Below are positions 25,024 through 34,474 of a stretch of 64,000 bases of DNA, in pieces. The stretch is from Chryseobacterium sp. FP211-J200 (lineage in GTDB: Bacteria > Bacteroidota > Bacteroidia > Flavobacteriales > Weeksellaceae): the NCBI RefSeq assembly GCF_001643375.1, contig NZ_LSHB01000022.1, positions 1-64,000 of the forward strand. The letters are read 5' to 3'. Position 1 is the first letter of the stretch, and the number at the start of each line of letters is the position of its first letter. The notes under the pieces were generated by a model, which saw only the letters and a program-made list of their open reading frames with translations, ran no database searches and had not been told where the DNA came from. The position numbers and the translations under genes are program-made.

Positions 25024-27111
25024 TTACCCTATTTCGATTCCATTGGCCACATCCTCGTCAGGCGTTACGAAAGTTAATTTCCCGTCTGCCTTTGTTGTTA
25101 GTAAGAACATCCCTTGAGAAACAATTCCTCTGATTTTTCTTGGAGCAAGATTTAATAGAATCATCACTTGTTTTCCAATCAATTCTTCTGGTTTAAAACT
25201 TTCTGCAACACCGGAAACAACAGTTCTGATGTCCACGCCAGTATCCACAGTGAATTTCAGAAGTTTGTCTGCTTTTTCCACCTTTTCTGCAGTAAGAATT
25301 GTCGCAGTTCTAAGGTCGATTTTGGTGAAATCATCGAATTGTATCTCGTCTTTTGCAGGCAGTAGGATTTTAGGAATTTGTGCCTCTGCTTCTGCGCCTT
25401 CAGATTGTGAAACGGTTTGTAGAGCGATGGCTTTTTTATTTTCCTCTTTTGTGTTCTCTAATTTTTGAATCTGGAACTCTATCGTCGCATCTTCGATTTT
25501 TGAGAAAAGAAGAGAAGCTTCATTGATCTTGTGTCCAGTTTCTATCAAAATAGTTTTGGTTTCAATATCACTCCAGTTGAGTTTTTCAACATTGAACATC
25601 GTCAACAATTTCTCTGAACTGAATGGCATGAAAGGTTCTGACAATTGTGCCAGGGCCACAGCAATCTGAGCGCCAACAAATAATGAATGTGCGGCCTTCT
25701 CAGGATTGTCTTTGATGGTTTTCCAAGGTTCTTCAACCTGAAGATATTGATTTCCAAATCTTGCCAAGTTCATCAATGCTGTCAAAGAATTTCGGAATTC
25801 GAAGTTCTCTAAATGTTGAGAGATCTCTGCAGCTGACCTTTTGATCTCAACCAATTCTTCAGCATCTGCATTTCCAGCAGGAATGACGCCGTCGTAATAT
25901 TTATGGATCAAAACGGCCACTCTATTGATAAAGTTACCAAAAATCCCTACCAACTCAGAATTGTTCTTGGTCTGAAAATCTTTCCAGGTGAAATTGTTAT
26001 CTTTAGTTTCTGGCGCCGAGGAAAGTAATGCATAACGCAAAACGTCCTGTTGTCCAGGGAATTCTTCTACATATTCGTGTGCCCAAACAGCCCAATTTCT
26101 TGAAGTTGATATTTTTTCATTCTCAAGATTCAAAAATTCAAAAGCGGGAACATTGGTCGGCATGATGTAATCGCCATGTGCCTTCATCATCGCAGGGAAA
26201 ATGATGCAATGGAAAACGATATTATCCTTCCCGATGAAATGGATGAGGTCAGATTTTGGATCTTGCCAATAATCTTTCCAATTCTTACCGGTTTTTTCTG
26301 CCCATTCTTGGGTGAAAGAGATATATCCAATTGGCGCATCAAACCAAACGTAAAGCACTTTTCCTTCTGCATTTGGCAATGGAACAGGAACGCCCCAGTT
26401 CAGGTCACGCGTCATTGCTCTTGGTTTCAAACCGGCGTTCAGCCAAGATTTCACTTGTCCATAAACATTGGTTTTCCAATCGTCTTTATGACCTTCGATG
26501 ATCCATTCGTTTAGGAAAGTTTCGTAGTCATTCAAAGGCAAATACCAGTTTTTGGTTTCTTTCAGGATGGGAACATTTCCACTCAACATAGAATGCGGAT
26601 TGATCAATTCTGAAGGCGAAAGGGTAGAACCACAATTTTCACATTGGTCACCATAAGCATTTACGTTGCCACAATTCGGGCAAGTTCCTACGATATATCG
26701 GTCTGCCAAGAACTCGTTGGCCTGCTCATCAAAGTATTGCTCAGAAACTTCTTCTGTGAATTTCTCCTTATTATATAGTGTTTTGAAAAAATCCTGACTG
26801 ACGTCATAATGTTTTGGAGATGTCGTTCTAGAATATTCGTCAAACGAGATGCCTAAGTCAGAGAATGATTTTTTGATAATGCCGTGGTATTTGTCCACGA
26901 TATCTTGTGGTGTAACACCTTCTTTTTTTGCTCGGATGGTGATTGGGATACCGTGTTCATCGCTTCCACAAATGAAAGCCACATCTTTTCCTGATCTTCT
27001 CTGGAATCTTGCGTAGACATCTGCCGGAATGTAAACTCCCGCCAAATGTCCTATATGAACCGGTCCGTTTGCGTAAGGCAAAGCTGCGGTGATCAATTTT
27101 CTGTCTGACAT
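25024..27111 (-). CDS. metG: Methionyl-tRNA synthetase
   Basis: 695-aa class I synthetase charging tRNA-Met. HIGH motif in GPVHIGHLAG near residue 20, a zinc-binding Cys cluster (CPNCGNVNAYGDQCENC) in the connective domain, and a KMSKS-like KISTS near residue 338. A C-terminal tRNA-binding (OB-fold) domain at ~585-695 (IDLRTATILTAEKVEKADKLLKF) is joined by a Glu/Lys-rich linker, giving the usual length for the dimeric form. Essential housekeeping gene; stands alone between DUF4349 and the starch locus. Confidence 0.98.
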   Translation of the reverse strand: MSDRKLITAALPYANGPVHIGHLAGVYIPADVYARFQRRSGKDVAFICGSDEHGIPITIRAKKEGVTPQDIVDKYHGIIKKSFSDLGISFDEYSRTTSPKHYDVSQDFFKTLYNKEKFTEEVSEQYFDEQANEFLADRYIVGTCPNCGNVNAYGDQCENCGSTLSPSELINPHSMLSGNVPILKETKNWYLPLNDYETFLNEWIIEGHKDDWKTNVYGQVKSWLNAGLKPRAMTRDLNWGVPVPLPNAEGKVLYVWFDAPIGYISFTQEWAEKTGKNWKDYWQDPKSDLIHFIGKDNIVFHCIIFPAMMKAHGDYIMPTNVPAFEFLNLENEKISTSRNWAVWAHEYVEEFPGQQDVLRYALLSSAPETKDNNFTWKDFQTKNNSELVGIFGNFINRVAVLIHKYYDGVIPAGNADAEELVEIKRSAAEISQHLENFEFRNSLTALMNLARFGNQYLQVEEPWKTIKDNPEKAAHSLFVGAQIAVALAQLSEPFMPFSSEKLLTMFNVEKLNWSDIETKTILIETGHKINEASLLFSKIEDATIEFQIQKLENTKEENKKAIALQTVSQSEGAEAEAQIPKILLPAKDEIQFDDFTKIDLRTATILTAEKVEKADKLLKFTVDTGVDIRTVVSGVAESFKPEELIGKQVMILLNLAPRKIRGIVSQGMFLLTTKADGKLTFVTPDEDVANGIEIG

Positions 27112-27550
27112 TATAATCTGAAATTAGATTTGCAAAAATACGATTTTCCGTTTAAAAATCGGGGCTGTTTTGATTTTATTAATTTGATGATGAATGTTAA
27201 AAAGTGTTCGAATATCGATAATCATAATTTTAACATTTGTTGGTTTTAATTTCATTTTTCATTAATATAGGATTAATAATGGTTAATTTAGGAGAAGAAA
27301 ACGTTAAACAATTGTTTGAAAAAATGTTAAAATTTCACATTTGATGAAAAAGTGTTAATTGATATAATGTGCTGATATTTAATATTTTGAATGTGTAATT
27401 TCGAGTATTTTTCTGAATTATTTAGCCGAAAAATAATAATATTAAAAATATTTTAACATAATGTTGTTTTTTTTATAAATTGCGAAACAGGATCCAATGT
27501 GATTCTGAAACAAATTTGAAAATAATATAAACCTTAAAAATTTATTTTTT
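27112..27550 (+). promoter_or_regulatory. AT-rich upstream region of the starch locus
   Basis: 439 bases with no plausible gene. They must hold the divergent promoters of metG and susC. No clean TTTG-N19-TAnnTTTG pair is seen; a partial match (TTTG, 19 bases, TATAATG) occurs near 27341-27371. The last part (27525-27540) is ATATAAACCTTAAAAA, also found before the GH97 gene and in diverged form before the GH13 gene. Confidence 0.4.
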
Positions 27551-30277
27551 GTGAGAAACTATAATGTACTAAAAATTGCTCCCGCATTCTTATTGCTCGG
27601 ATCAATGCTACATGCACAACAAACCACAGATACGGCGAAAAAAGAGACCGAGATCGAGCAGGTTGTGCTGATTGGTTATGGTAAGCAGAAGAAGTCCGAT
27701 TTGACCGGGTCCATTACTTCCGTTACAGCGAAAGATTTTAATGGTGGTGCCAATAGTCCTGCTCAGCTTATCCAAGGTAAAACACCTGGTGTAACTATTG
27801 TGACTAATGGAGGAGCGCCTGGCTCTGGAGCTTCTATAAGAATTAGAGGAATTGGGTCTCTTAATGGTTCTCAATCTCCATTGATTGTGATAGATGGTGT
27901 TCCTCAGGATTTCAGCGGGATTAGCGGTGCCTCCGATCCTCTTTCGCTTATCAACCCGAATGATATCCAAAGTTTTGATATCTTGAAAGATGCATCTGCT
28001 ACTGCAATCTATGGTAATAGAGCTTCCAATGGGGTAATCTTAATAACGACAAAACAGGGGTCTTCAGGAAGACTAAAAGTGAATTTTTCTACCATGATGT
28101 CTATGTCTACAAAAATGGGAAATGTTCCAGTTTTGAATGGTGATGAATATCGTGATTTTGTAAATAGTTTTGCAAGTGCTACTTATAAAGATTATCTAAG
28201 TACTAATAATACAAATTGGCAAGACAAAATATATCAAAAGGCTTGGGGTACAGACAACAATCTCTCATTGTCTGGTGGAATCAAAGGTTTACCATATAGA
28301 TTGTCAATAGGATATAATGACCAAAATGGTATTGTAAGAACCAACTCTTTTAAAAGGACTTCGGTCGGATTGAATTTGAATCCTAAATTTTTTGATAACC
28401 ATTTGGCGGTTAATGTTAATCTAAAAGGTACTTTTACAGATAACCGTTTCCCTGCAGGTGGTGTGATTGGAAGTGCAACTTATTTTGATCCTACGCAAAC
28501 TGTGTTGTCTGGAAATTCTAATTATGGTGGTTACTACGAATGGTTGTTAAATAACAGTCTAAACGTAAACTCCAATGCTAATCCATTAGCACAATTGGAA
28601 GGTGTTAGAGATTTGTCATCTGTATGGAGAGGTTTGGGAAATATCCAAATCGATTACAAGTTCCACTTCTTACCTGATTTACATTTCAATGTAAATGCTG
28701 GATATGATTATGCAAAAGGCACTGGATTTACCGCAGTAAGTCCAATCTATAAATCAGGCTTTGCTGCATTGGGTTCCAATAGAGATTACTCTATTGAAAA
28801 GCAGAATAAGTTGTTAGAGACTTATTTTAGCTATGTTAGGAATATCGAAGCAATAGATACCAATTTGGATTTGACCGCTGGATACTCATATCAAGATTTC
28901 CACACAACAGCTCCTTATATTGCTACAATCCAAGGAAATGGACAAATTGCGTCTTCTGTAAATGCAGTGGATAGAAAAATGGTTTTGCTATCATTTTACG
29001 GTAGGGGTATTTTTACGGTAGCTAACAAATATATCCTTTCTGCTTCAATTAGAAGAGATGGTTCTTCCAGGTTCTATAATGGGACAACAGATAATCTGTG
29101 GGGGAATTTCCCAGGTGTCTCTTTAGCATGGAAGATCAATGAGGAAAACTTCTTGAAAGATACTGGAATTAATACCTTGAAACTAAGAGCTGGATGGGGT
29201 AAAACAGGTAATGAAGCTTTAGGAGATAATTATTATCCTTCATTTGCCAATTACACACCTAGTGCACCTGGCGCGGAATATCAATTTGGTTCTCAATATT
29301 ACTATATGTTAAGACCAGATATCTATAATCCAAACCTTTCTTGGGAAACTACAACAACGCAAAATATAGGTATAGATTATGGTTTTGCTAAAAGTAGAAT
29401 AACAGGATCCATAGATATCTATCAGAAAAAAGCTAAGGATCTCTTGGTTGATGCGCCAATTGCTGCAGGAGATTTAAGTAACCACAATCTTTTGAATGCT
29501 GGTACAATGGATAGCAAAGGTATTGAAGGATCAATTACTGTAATTCCTATCAAAAATGAAAATACCACTTGGGAAGTTTCTTTCAATGCAACACATTACA
29601 ACTCCAAGATCAAAGAATTAGTACAAGGTGCAAACGATTCTTTCTTCATCGCAGTTGGAGGTATCGCTGGTGGTGTAGGGAATAATATCCAAGCTCATGC
29701 TGTAGGTTATAATCCTTATTCTTTCTTGGTTTATCAGCAAGTATACGGTGAAAACGGAAAACCATTGGATGGTGTATATGTAGACAGAAATGGCGATGGC
29801 GTAGTTAATGCGAGCGATATGTATTATTATAAGTCGAATCAGCCAGATGTTACATTGGGCTTCAATACCAAATTCTCTTACAAAAATTGGGATGCGGGAC
29901 TAAGCGCAAGAGCAGTGATTGGCAACTACGTTTATAATAATGCTTCATCTAACAGTTCATTGCAATCTGCAGCTACCAACAACTATCTTCAAAATGTTTA
30001 TTATACCGCAGCAGAATATAGATTCAATACACCTCAGTTGTTCTCGGATATCTTTGTGGAGAATGCTTCATTCTTTAGATTGGACAATGTTAGCGCGGGT
30101 TATACCTTTAAAGATATTTTCTCAAAAGGTTCAAGCCTAAGAGTTTATGGAATGGCGCAAAACGTTTTTGTAATTTCAGATTATACAGGTGTTGATCCAG
30201 AAGTTAATGGAGGTATTGATAATGGGTATTATCAAGCTCCAAAAGTATATTCTTTAGGGTTTAACTTTAATTTTTAA
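27551..30277 (+). CDS. susC: SusC/RagA family TonB-dependent outer-membrane transporter
   Basis: 908-aa outer-membrane importer of oligosaccharides. Signal peptide to SMLHAQ, a TonB-box-like segment (IEQVVLIGYGKQKKSDLTG), plug domain (~45-165, with DPLSLINPNDIQSFDILKDASATAIYGNRASNGVILITTKQG) and a beta-barrel ending in LGFNFNF. The carboxypeptidase-regulatory-like N-terminal domain found in many SusC proteins is missing, and the gene starts with GTG. Directly followed by susD (10 bases). It transports maltodextrins into the periplasm, judged from the GH97 and GH13 enzymes in the locus. Confidence 0.95.
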   Translation: MRNYNVLKIAPAFLLLGSMLHAQQTTDTAKKETEIEQVVLIGYGKQKKSDLTGSITSVTAKDFNGGANSPAQLIQGKTPGVTIVTNGGAPGSGASIRIRGIGSLNGSQSPLIVIDGVPQDFSGISGASDPLSLINPNDIQSFDILKDASATAIYGNRASNGVILITTKQGSSGRLKVNFSTMMSMSTKMGNVPVLNGDEYRDFVNSFASATYKDYLSTNNTNWQDKIYQKAWGTDNNLSLSGGIKGLPYRLSIGYNDQNGIVRTNSFKRTSVGLNLNPKFFDNHLAVNVNLKGTFTDNRFPAGGVIGSATYFDPTQTVLSGNSNYGGYYEWLLNNSLNVNSNANPLAQLEGVRDLSSVWRGLGNIQIDYKFHFLPDLHFNVNAGYDYAKGTGFTAVSPIYKSGFAALGSNRDYSIEKQNKLLETYFSYVRNIEAIDTNLDLTAGYSYQDFHTTAPYIATIQGNGQIASSVNAVDRKMVLLSFYGRGIFTVANKYILSASIRRDGSSRFYNGTTDNLWGNFPGVSLAWKINEENFLKDTGINTLKLRAGWGKTGNEALGDNYYPSFANYTPSAPGAEYQFGSQYYYMLRPDIYNPNLSWETTTTQNIGIDYGFAKSRITGSIDIYQKKAKDLLVDAPIAAGDLSNHNLLNAGTMDSKGIEGSITVIPIKNENTTWEVSFNATHYNSKIKELVQGANDSFFIAVGGIAGGVGNNIQAHAVGYNPYSFLVYQQVYGENGKPLDGVYVDRNGDGVVNASDMYYYKSNQPDVTLGFNTKFSYKNWDAGLSARAVIGNYVYNNASSNSSLQSAATNNYLQNVYYTAAEYRFNTPQLFSDIFVENASFFRLDNVSAGYTFKDIFSKGSSLRVYGMAQNVFVISDYTGVDPEVNGGIDNGYYQAPKVYSLGFNFNF

Positions 30278-30287
30278 TAAGAAAAAA

Positions 30288-31871
30288 ATGATACATAGAA
30301 ATTTTAAAATATTAACAATAGTAGGCGTTTTAGGACTTGTTTCTTTGACTTCTTGCGTGAAAGATTTAGAGCAAGAGCCAAGAATAGGAATGACATCTAC
30401 AACTTTATATAGTGATTTTGCTAATTATCCTAATGCTTTAGCAAAGGTTTATGGTGGATTTGCTAGTGGTGGACAAGAAGCGAATGGTGGTAATTCTGAT
30501 ATCAACGGTATTGACGGTAACTTTTCTCAATATACTAGGATGCTTTTCACATTACAGGAATTACCGACCGATGAGGCTGTGATTGCCTGGAATGATGGAA
30601 ACCTTCACACCATGCACAAAATGACCTGGGATTCTTCTAATGAATTTATTAGCGGTGCATATTACAGGATCTACACACAGATTGCAACATCAAATGAATT
30701 TTTGAGAAATGTAACTGATGAGAAACTTGCAGTTAATAATATTTCGGGTGCAAATCTTACAGAAGCAAAGTATATGAGAGCTGAAACAAGATTTTTAAGA
30801 GCCCTTTCTTACTACTATGCATTGGATCTTTTTGGAAATGTTCCTTTTGTAGATGAATCTTATTTGCCAGGATCGATCAATCCACCTCAAAGAATTAGTA
30901 GAGCTGACCTTTTTAACTTCGTGGAATCAGAATTGCTTGCAGTTTCGAATGATTTGAAAGATGCCAGAACCAACGAATATGGTAGAGCGGACAAAGCTGC
31001 TGCATGGGCATTGCTAGCTCGTCTATATCTTAACTCATCTATTTATAATGGTACAGATCACAATGCAGATGTTATCACTTACACCAACAAAGTGATACAA
31101 TCCGGATTTTCTCTTAAATCAAAATATGCAGATCTATTCCTAGCGGACAATGACGTTAATAATCAGGAGTCGATTTTTTCTATTCTTTTTGATGGTGTGA
31201 ACATGCAGACATCTGGTGGCTCTACTTACATGGTACACGCAGCAGTTGGTGGGACTATGCCTGCAGAATCTATGTTCGGTATCAACGGTGGTTGGGGCGG
31301 TATTAGAACTACGAAGGCTTATGTAGGCTTATTTACAAATAACGAAGATCAAAGAGGAAATTTCTATACTGATGGACAAACTTTAGAAATCAATGATCTA
31401 GGTAACTTCAATGATGGTTATGCATTTGTAAAATATAAAAACTTGACAAGCACTGGTGCTTTTGGATCTGATATTGCAAAAAATCTTTGTGACGCAGATA
31501 TTCCATTGTTAAGACTTTCGGATGTTTATTTGATGTATGCAGAGGCTACATTGCGAGGTGGTGCTGGTGGTAACCTTGCTACAGCTTTACAATATGTGAA
31601 TAGCATTAGAGCAAGAGCTGGATATACAACTACATTGTCGTCTATCAACCTGGATTTTATTTTAAACGAAAGAGGAAGAGAGCTGGGATGGGAGCTTACT
31701 AGAAGAACAGATTTGATTCGTTTTGGAAAATTCACTACTGCCGCATATCTATGGCCTTGGAAAGGAAATATTAAAGATGGTGCTGCAGTTGGAGATTATA
31801 GAAACCTTTATCCTATTCCTGCCAAGGATCTTATAGCAAACCCAAATTTAGTCCAAAATCCGGGCTATTAA
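30288..31871 (+). CDS. susD: SusD/RagB family surface glycan-binding lipoprotein
   Basis: 527-aa lipoprotein with lipobox LTSC at its signal peptide end. The TPR-like helical fold typical of the family is indicated by TEAKYMRAETRFLRALSYYYALDLFGNVPFV, AAWALLARLYLNSS and the C-terminal ERGRELGWELTRRTDLIRFGKF block. It forms the lid of the SusC barrel and binds the glycan. Obligate partner of the preceding gene. Confidence 0.96.
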   Translation: MIHRNFKILTIVGVLGLVSLTSCVKDLEQEPRIGMTSTTLYSDFANYPNALAKVYGGFASGGQEANGGNSDINGIDGNFSQYTRMLFTLQELPTDEAVIAWNDGNLHTMHKMTWDSSNEFISGAYYRIYTQIATSNEFLRNVTDEKLAVNNISGANLTEAKYMRAETRFLRALSYYYALDLFGNVPFVDESYLPGSINPPQRISRADLFNFVESELLAVSNDLKDARTNEYGRADKAAAWALLARLYLNSSIYNGTDHNADVITYTNKVIQSGFSLKSKYADLFLADNDVNNQESIFSILFDGVNMQTSGGSTYMVHAAVGGTMPAESMFGINGGWGGIRTTKAYVGLFTNNEDQRGNFYTDGQTLEINDLGNFNDGYAFVKYKNLTSTGAFGSDIAKNLCDADIPLLRLSDVYLMYAEATLRGGAGGNLATALQYVNSIRARAGYTTTLSSINLDFILNERGRELGWELTRRTDLIRFGKFTTAAYLWPWKGNIKDGAAVGDYRNLYPIPAKDLIANPNLVQNPGY

Positions 31872-31890
31872 GAAATAACTTATTTTTGAG

Positions 31891-33018
31891 ATGAAAACAA
31901 ATATTTTAAATAAAATAATCCTCGGTTTTTTGGCTATCATTACTATGACAGCCTGTGATGACAGGGAAATAGTACAAGTTGAAAATTCTACTGATCCAAT
32001 AGTTGTAGATTTGTCTGCACAAAATCTATTTCTCGATCAAAACTTTCCTAATAATCCTGCACTTACCATATCTTGGTCTGCTGCAAGTTATTCTGTTCCA
32101 GTTTCGATTAGCTATAGTGTAGAAGTTTCTGCTGATGAGGCATTCACTGCACCTTATGAAGTAAGTAAGGTAACAGAATCCAATAGAACTGTAACCTACA
32201 CAGCTAGCCAAGTAAATAGTGCTGCGCAAGCGATTGGTTTGAAGGAAGACATTGCTGCTAAGATGTATGTAAGAGTGACTTCTTATTTAGGGTCAGGTGA
32301 TTTAGCTACTAAATCTAATGTTACCTCATTGATGGTAACTCCGTACAAATTGGTTTATCCTGATTTTTACCTTGTGGGTGAAGCTGGTTATATGGGATGG
32401 ACTGCAACTTCCGCTCAAGTATTTCACAAAAAAGATAACCTTTCTTATATCTATACATACCTGGAAAATGGAAAAGATTTTAGATTTTTGGGACAAATGG
32501 ATTGGAATCCAATTAATTACAGCTTAGATGTTGCGGGTATCAAGGATGCTTATAAATACTTCAAACAGACTTCGACAAATATTACGAAATCTGGTAATGA
32601 TGAAAATATGACATTTACTGGCGAGACTGGGATTTATAAAGTAATTATTGATGCAGATAAAGCCGCACAATCTCTTAATGCCACGGTTTCGAAAATCCAG
32701 ACTTTTGATGTTCCGCAACTATATGTATATGGAAACATTGCAGGAAATGGAGGTAACGCTCAGAATGCAATTGCCATGACAAAAGTTAGTGCAGGTATTT
32801 TCGAATATACCGCAACATTAGCAGCTGATACAGATTTCAAATTCTTAGGGCAACAGGCAGAAGGTGATTTAGAGTGGGGTAATATCTCAGGTGAAGGAAA
32901 TACTGGTTTTATTGGACCGATAGGTGATGAAGGTAGTGTTAAATTTACCGGAGATGGTAGCTCTTACAAAATTACCGTGAACATCAAAGCCGGTACTTAT
33001 AAAATAGTTAAACAATAA
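31891..33018 (+). CDS. SusE-like starch-binding lipoprotein
   Basis: 375-aa predicted lipoprotein (signal peptide to MTACDD). The N-terminal ~120 residues look like the SusE N-terminal Ig-like domain (ALTISWSAASYSVPVSISYSVEVSADE). The rest has two beta-sandwich starch-binding units: residues ~155-265, beginning YLVGEAGYMGWTATSAQVF, and ~275-375, beginning LYVYGNIAG. Family members bind starch at the surface without cleaving it. It follows susD by 19 bases and precedes a second protein of the same type. Confidence 0.85.
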   Translation: MKTNILNKIILGFLAIITMTACDDREIVQVENSTDPIVVDLSAQNLFLDQNFPNNPALTISWSAASYSVPVSISYSVEVSADEAFTAPYEVSKVTESNRTVTYTASQVNSAAQAIGLKEDIAAKMYVRVTSYLGSGDLATKSNVTSLMVTPYKLVYPDFYLVGEAGYMGWTATSAQVFHKKDNLSYIYTYLENGKDFRFLGQMDWNPINYSLDVAGIKDAYKYFKQTSTNITKSGNDENMTFTGETGIYKVIIDADKAAQSLNATVSKIQTFDVPQLYVYGNIAGNGGNAQNAIAMTKVSAGIFEYTATLAADTDFKFLGQQAEGDLEWGNISGEGNTGFIGPIGDEGSVKFTGDGSSYKITVNIKAGTYKIVKQ

Positions 33019-33041
33019 TTTTCCAGTTAAATTATTAAAAT

Positions 33042-34391
33042 ATGAAAAATATTATAAAGTCAATTATAGCAACTCTATTGATAGCCATCGTTTTTGTAGC
33101 ATGTACCGATGATGCAGATAGAGATTGGACTTCCCCAGAAGCTAGTTTCAAATTATATAATACGACTCTTGGAAGTAGCGTATTGTACGAAACTATGGAA
33201 AACAATCCTTTTGTCTTGACATGGGATAAAACAGGGTCTTCAGAATATTCAGTTGTTTTCTCTCTTAAAGAAGATTTTTCAAATAAGGTTACTTTAGGAA
33301 CTTCAACCACTAATACTTTTGCCACTACAATTGGAGATATTAACAATAAATTTCTTCAGGCAGGAGCGTCACCCTATTCTGCTTCTACTATTTATGTAAG
33401 AATTGAATCAGGCTCTGAGGTATCTAATACAATTTCTTTTGGAGTAACACCTTATCCGGTTGCTGGTCCTATGATTACTGCTCCAACTGCGGGAAGTATT
33501 GTAACTTTAGATGTAACCAAACCAGAGGAATTAGTAAAGATAAACTGGAATGATTATTCATCTGGTGTTGATGTAAAATATACTATCGATCTATCCAAAA
33601 AAGGTGGAAGTTTCATCAACTTAGGTACAGTTATTAGTACGGTTGCTGCTCCAATAAAAACACTTGAATTAACAAGTAAAGATTTTGTATTTGCACTATT
33701 GAATGCAGGTGCTTCAGCTAATGTACAATCAGAATTTGATATTAAAGTAACTGCTGAGACAAAATCTACAGGTGGTACAATTACTTTGGTTTCAAATGTG
33801 GTGGCATTCAAAGCAACACCTTATGAAGTGACTTCTTATCTTTATGCTCCTGGTGCTTACCAAGGCTGGAACATTGATACAGCAGAAAGTCTAATTTCTC
33901 CAAAAAGCGATGGAATCTACACAGGTTATATCAAATTCGTTGAAGCAAATTCAGAATTCAAGATCACACCTGCTAGAACATGGACCAATAGTTATGGTAC
34001 AGATGATAACATTAATCTAATCTACAACGGAGGTGGTAATATTAAAGCTACCAATACTGGTTATCAGAAACTGACAGTTAATACAAACACACTTGTGTTT
34101 TCTTTAGAAGCCTATTCGTGGGGGATCATTGGTGATGCTACACCTGGCGAATGGTCTGCAGATACGGACATGACTTGGAACAGTACAAACCAAACATGGG
34201 AAATAGCAAATGTTGCCCTTGTAGGAGGAAAAGATGTTAAATTCCGTTTGAATGACGACTGGGGAACAAACTATGGTGGCAGCAACGGAAATCTTGCAGC
34301 TGGAGGTGATAATATAAAGGTTACAGAATCCGGAAATTATAAAATTGTAATGGATCTTGTAAATCTTAAATATACGCTTACTAAACTATAA
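33042..34391 (+). CDS. SusF-like starch-binding lipoprotein
   Basis: 449-aa predicted lipoprotein (signal peptide to IVFVACTDD). N-terminal Ig-like unit with FVLTWDKTGSSEYSVVFSLKE, then a second domain (~145-260), and two C-terminal CBM-like units, beginning YLYAPGAYQGWN (~270) and AYSWGIIGDATPGEW (~365), the latter with aromatic residues expected in starch binding (W, Y, W). It lies 23 bases after the SusE-like gene and closes the susCDEF block, followed by a strong hairpin terminator. Confidence 0.85.
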   Translation: MKNIIKSIIATLLIAIVFVACTDDADRDWTSPEASFKLYNTTLGSSVLYETMENNPFVLTWDKTGSSEYSVVFSLKEDFSNKVTLGTSTTNTFATTIGDINNKFLQAGASPYSASTIYVRIESGSEVSNTISFGVTPYPVAGPMITAPTAGSIVTLDVTKPEELVKINWNDYSSGVDVKYTIDLSKKGGSFINLGTVISTVAAPIKTLELTSKDFVFALLNAGASANVQSEFDIKVTAETKSTGGTITLVSNVVAFKATPYEVTSYLYAPGAYQGWNIDTAESLISPKSDGIYTGYIKFVEANSEFKITPARTWTNSYGTDDNINLIYNGGGNIKATNTGYQKLTVNTNTLVFSLEAYSWGIIGDATPGEWSADTDMTWNSTNQTWEIANVALVGGKDVKFRLNDDWGTNYGGSNGNLAAGGDNIKVTESGNYKIVMDLVNLKYTLTKL

Positions 34392-34412
34392 TTTTTAGTA
34401 ATATTCAATAAG

Positions 34413-34442
34413 AAAGTGTTGCCTAGTTGCAACACTTTTTTT
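34413..34442 (+). terminator. Hairpin between the SusF-like and GH97 genes
   Basis: AAAGTGTTGC (34413-34422) pairs perfectly with GCAACACTTT (34429-34438), six-base loop, T tract. It could end the susCDEF transcript or reduce read-through into the enzyme gene. Confidence 0.85.
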
Positions 34443-34456
34443 ATATTGTAGAACAT

Positions 34457-34474
34457 ATATAAACCTTAGAAAAA
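34457..34474 (+). promoter_or_regulatory. 5' leader motif shared by starch genes
   Basis: ATATAAACCTTAGAAAAA directly precedes the GH97 start. Nearly the same sequence precedes susC (27525-27540), and ATATAGACCTTTAAAA precedes the GH13 gene (38036-38051). A shared translation or regulatory signal is possible. Confidence 0.4.
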
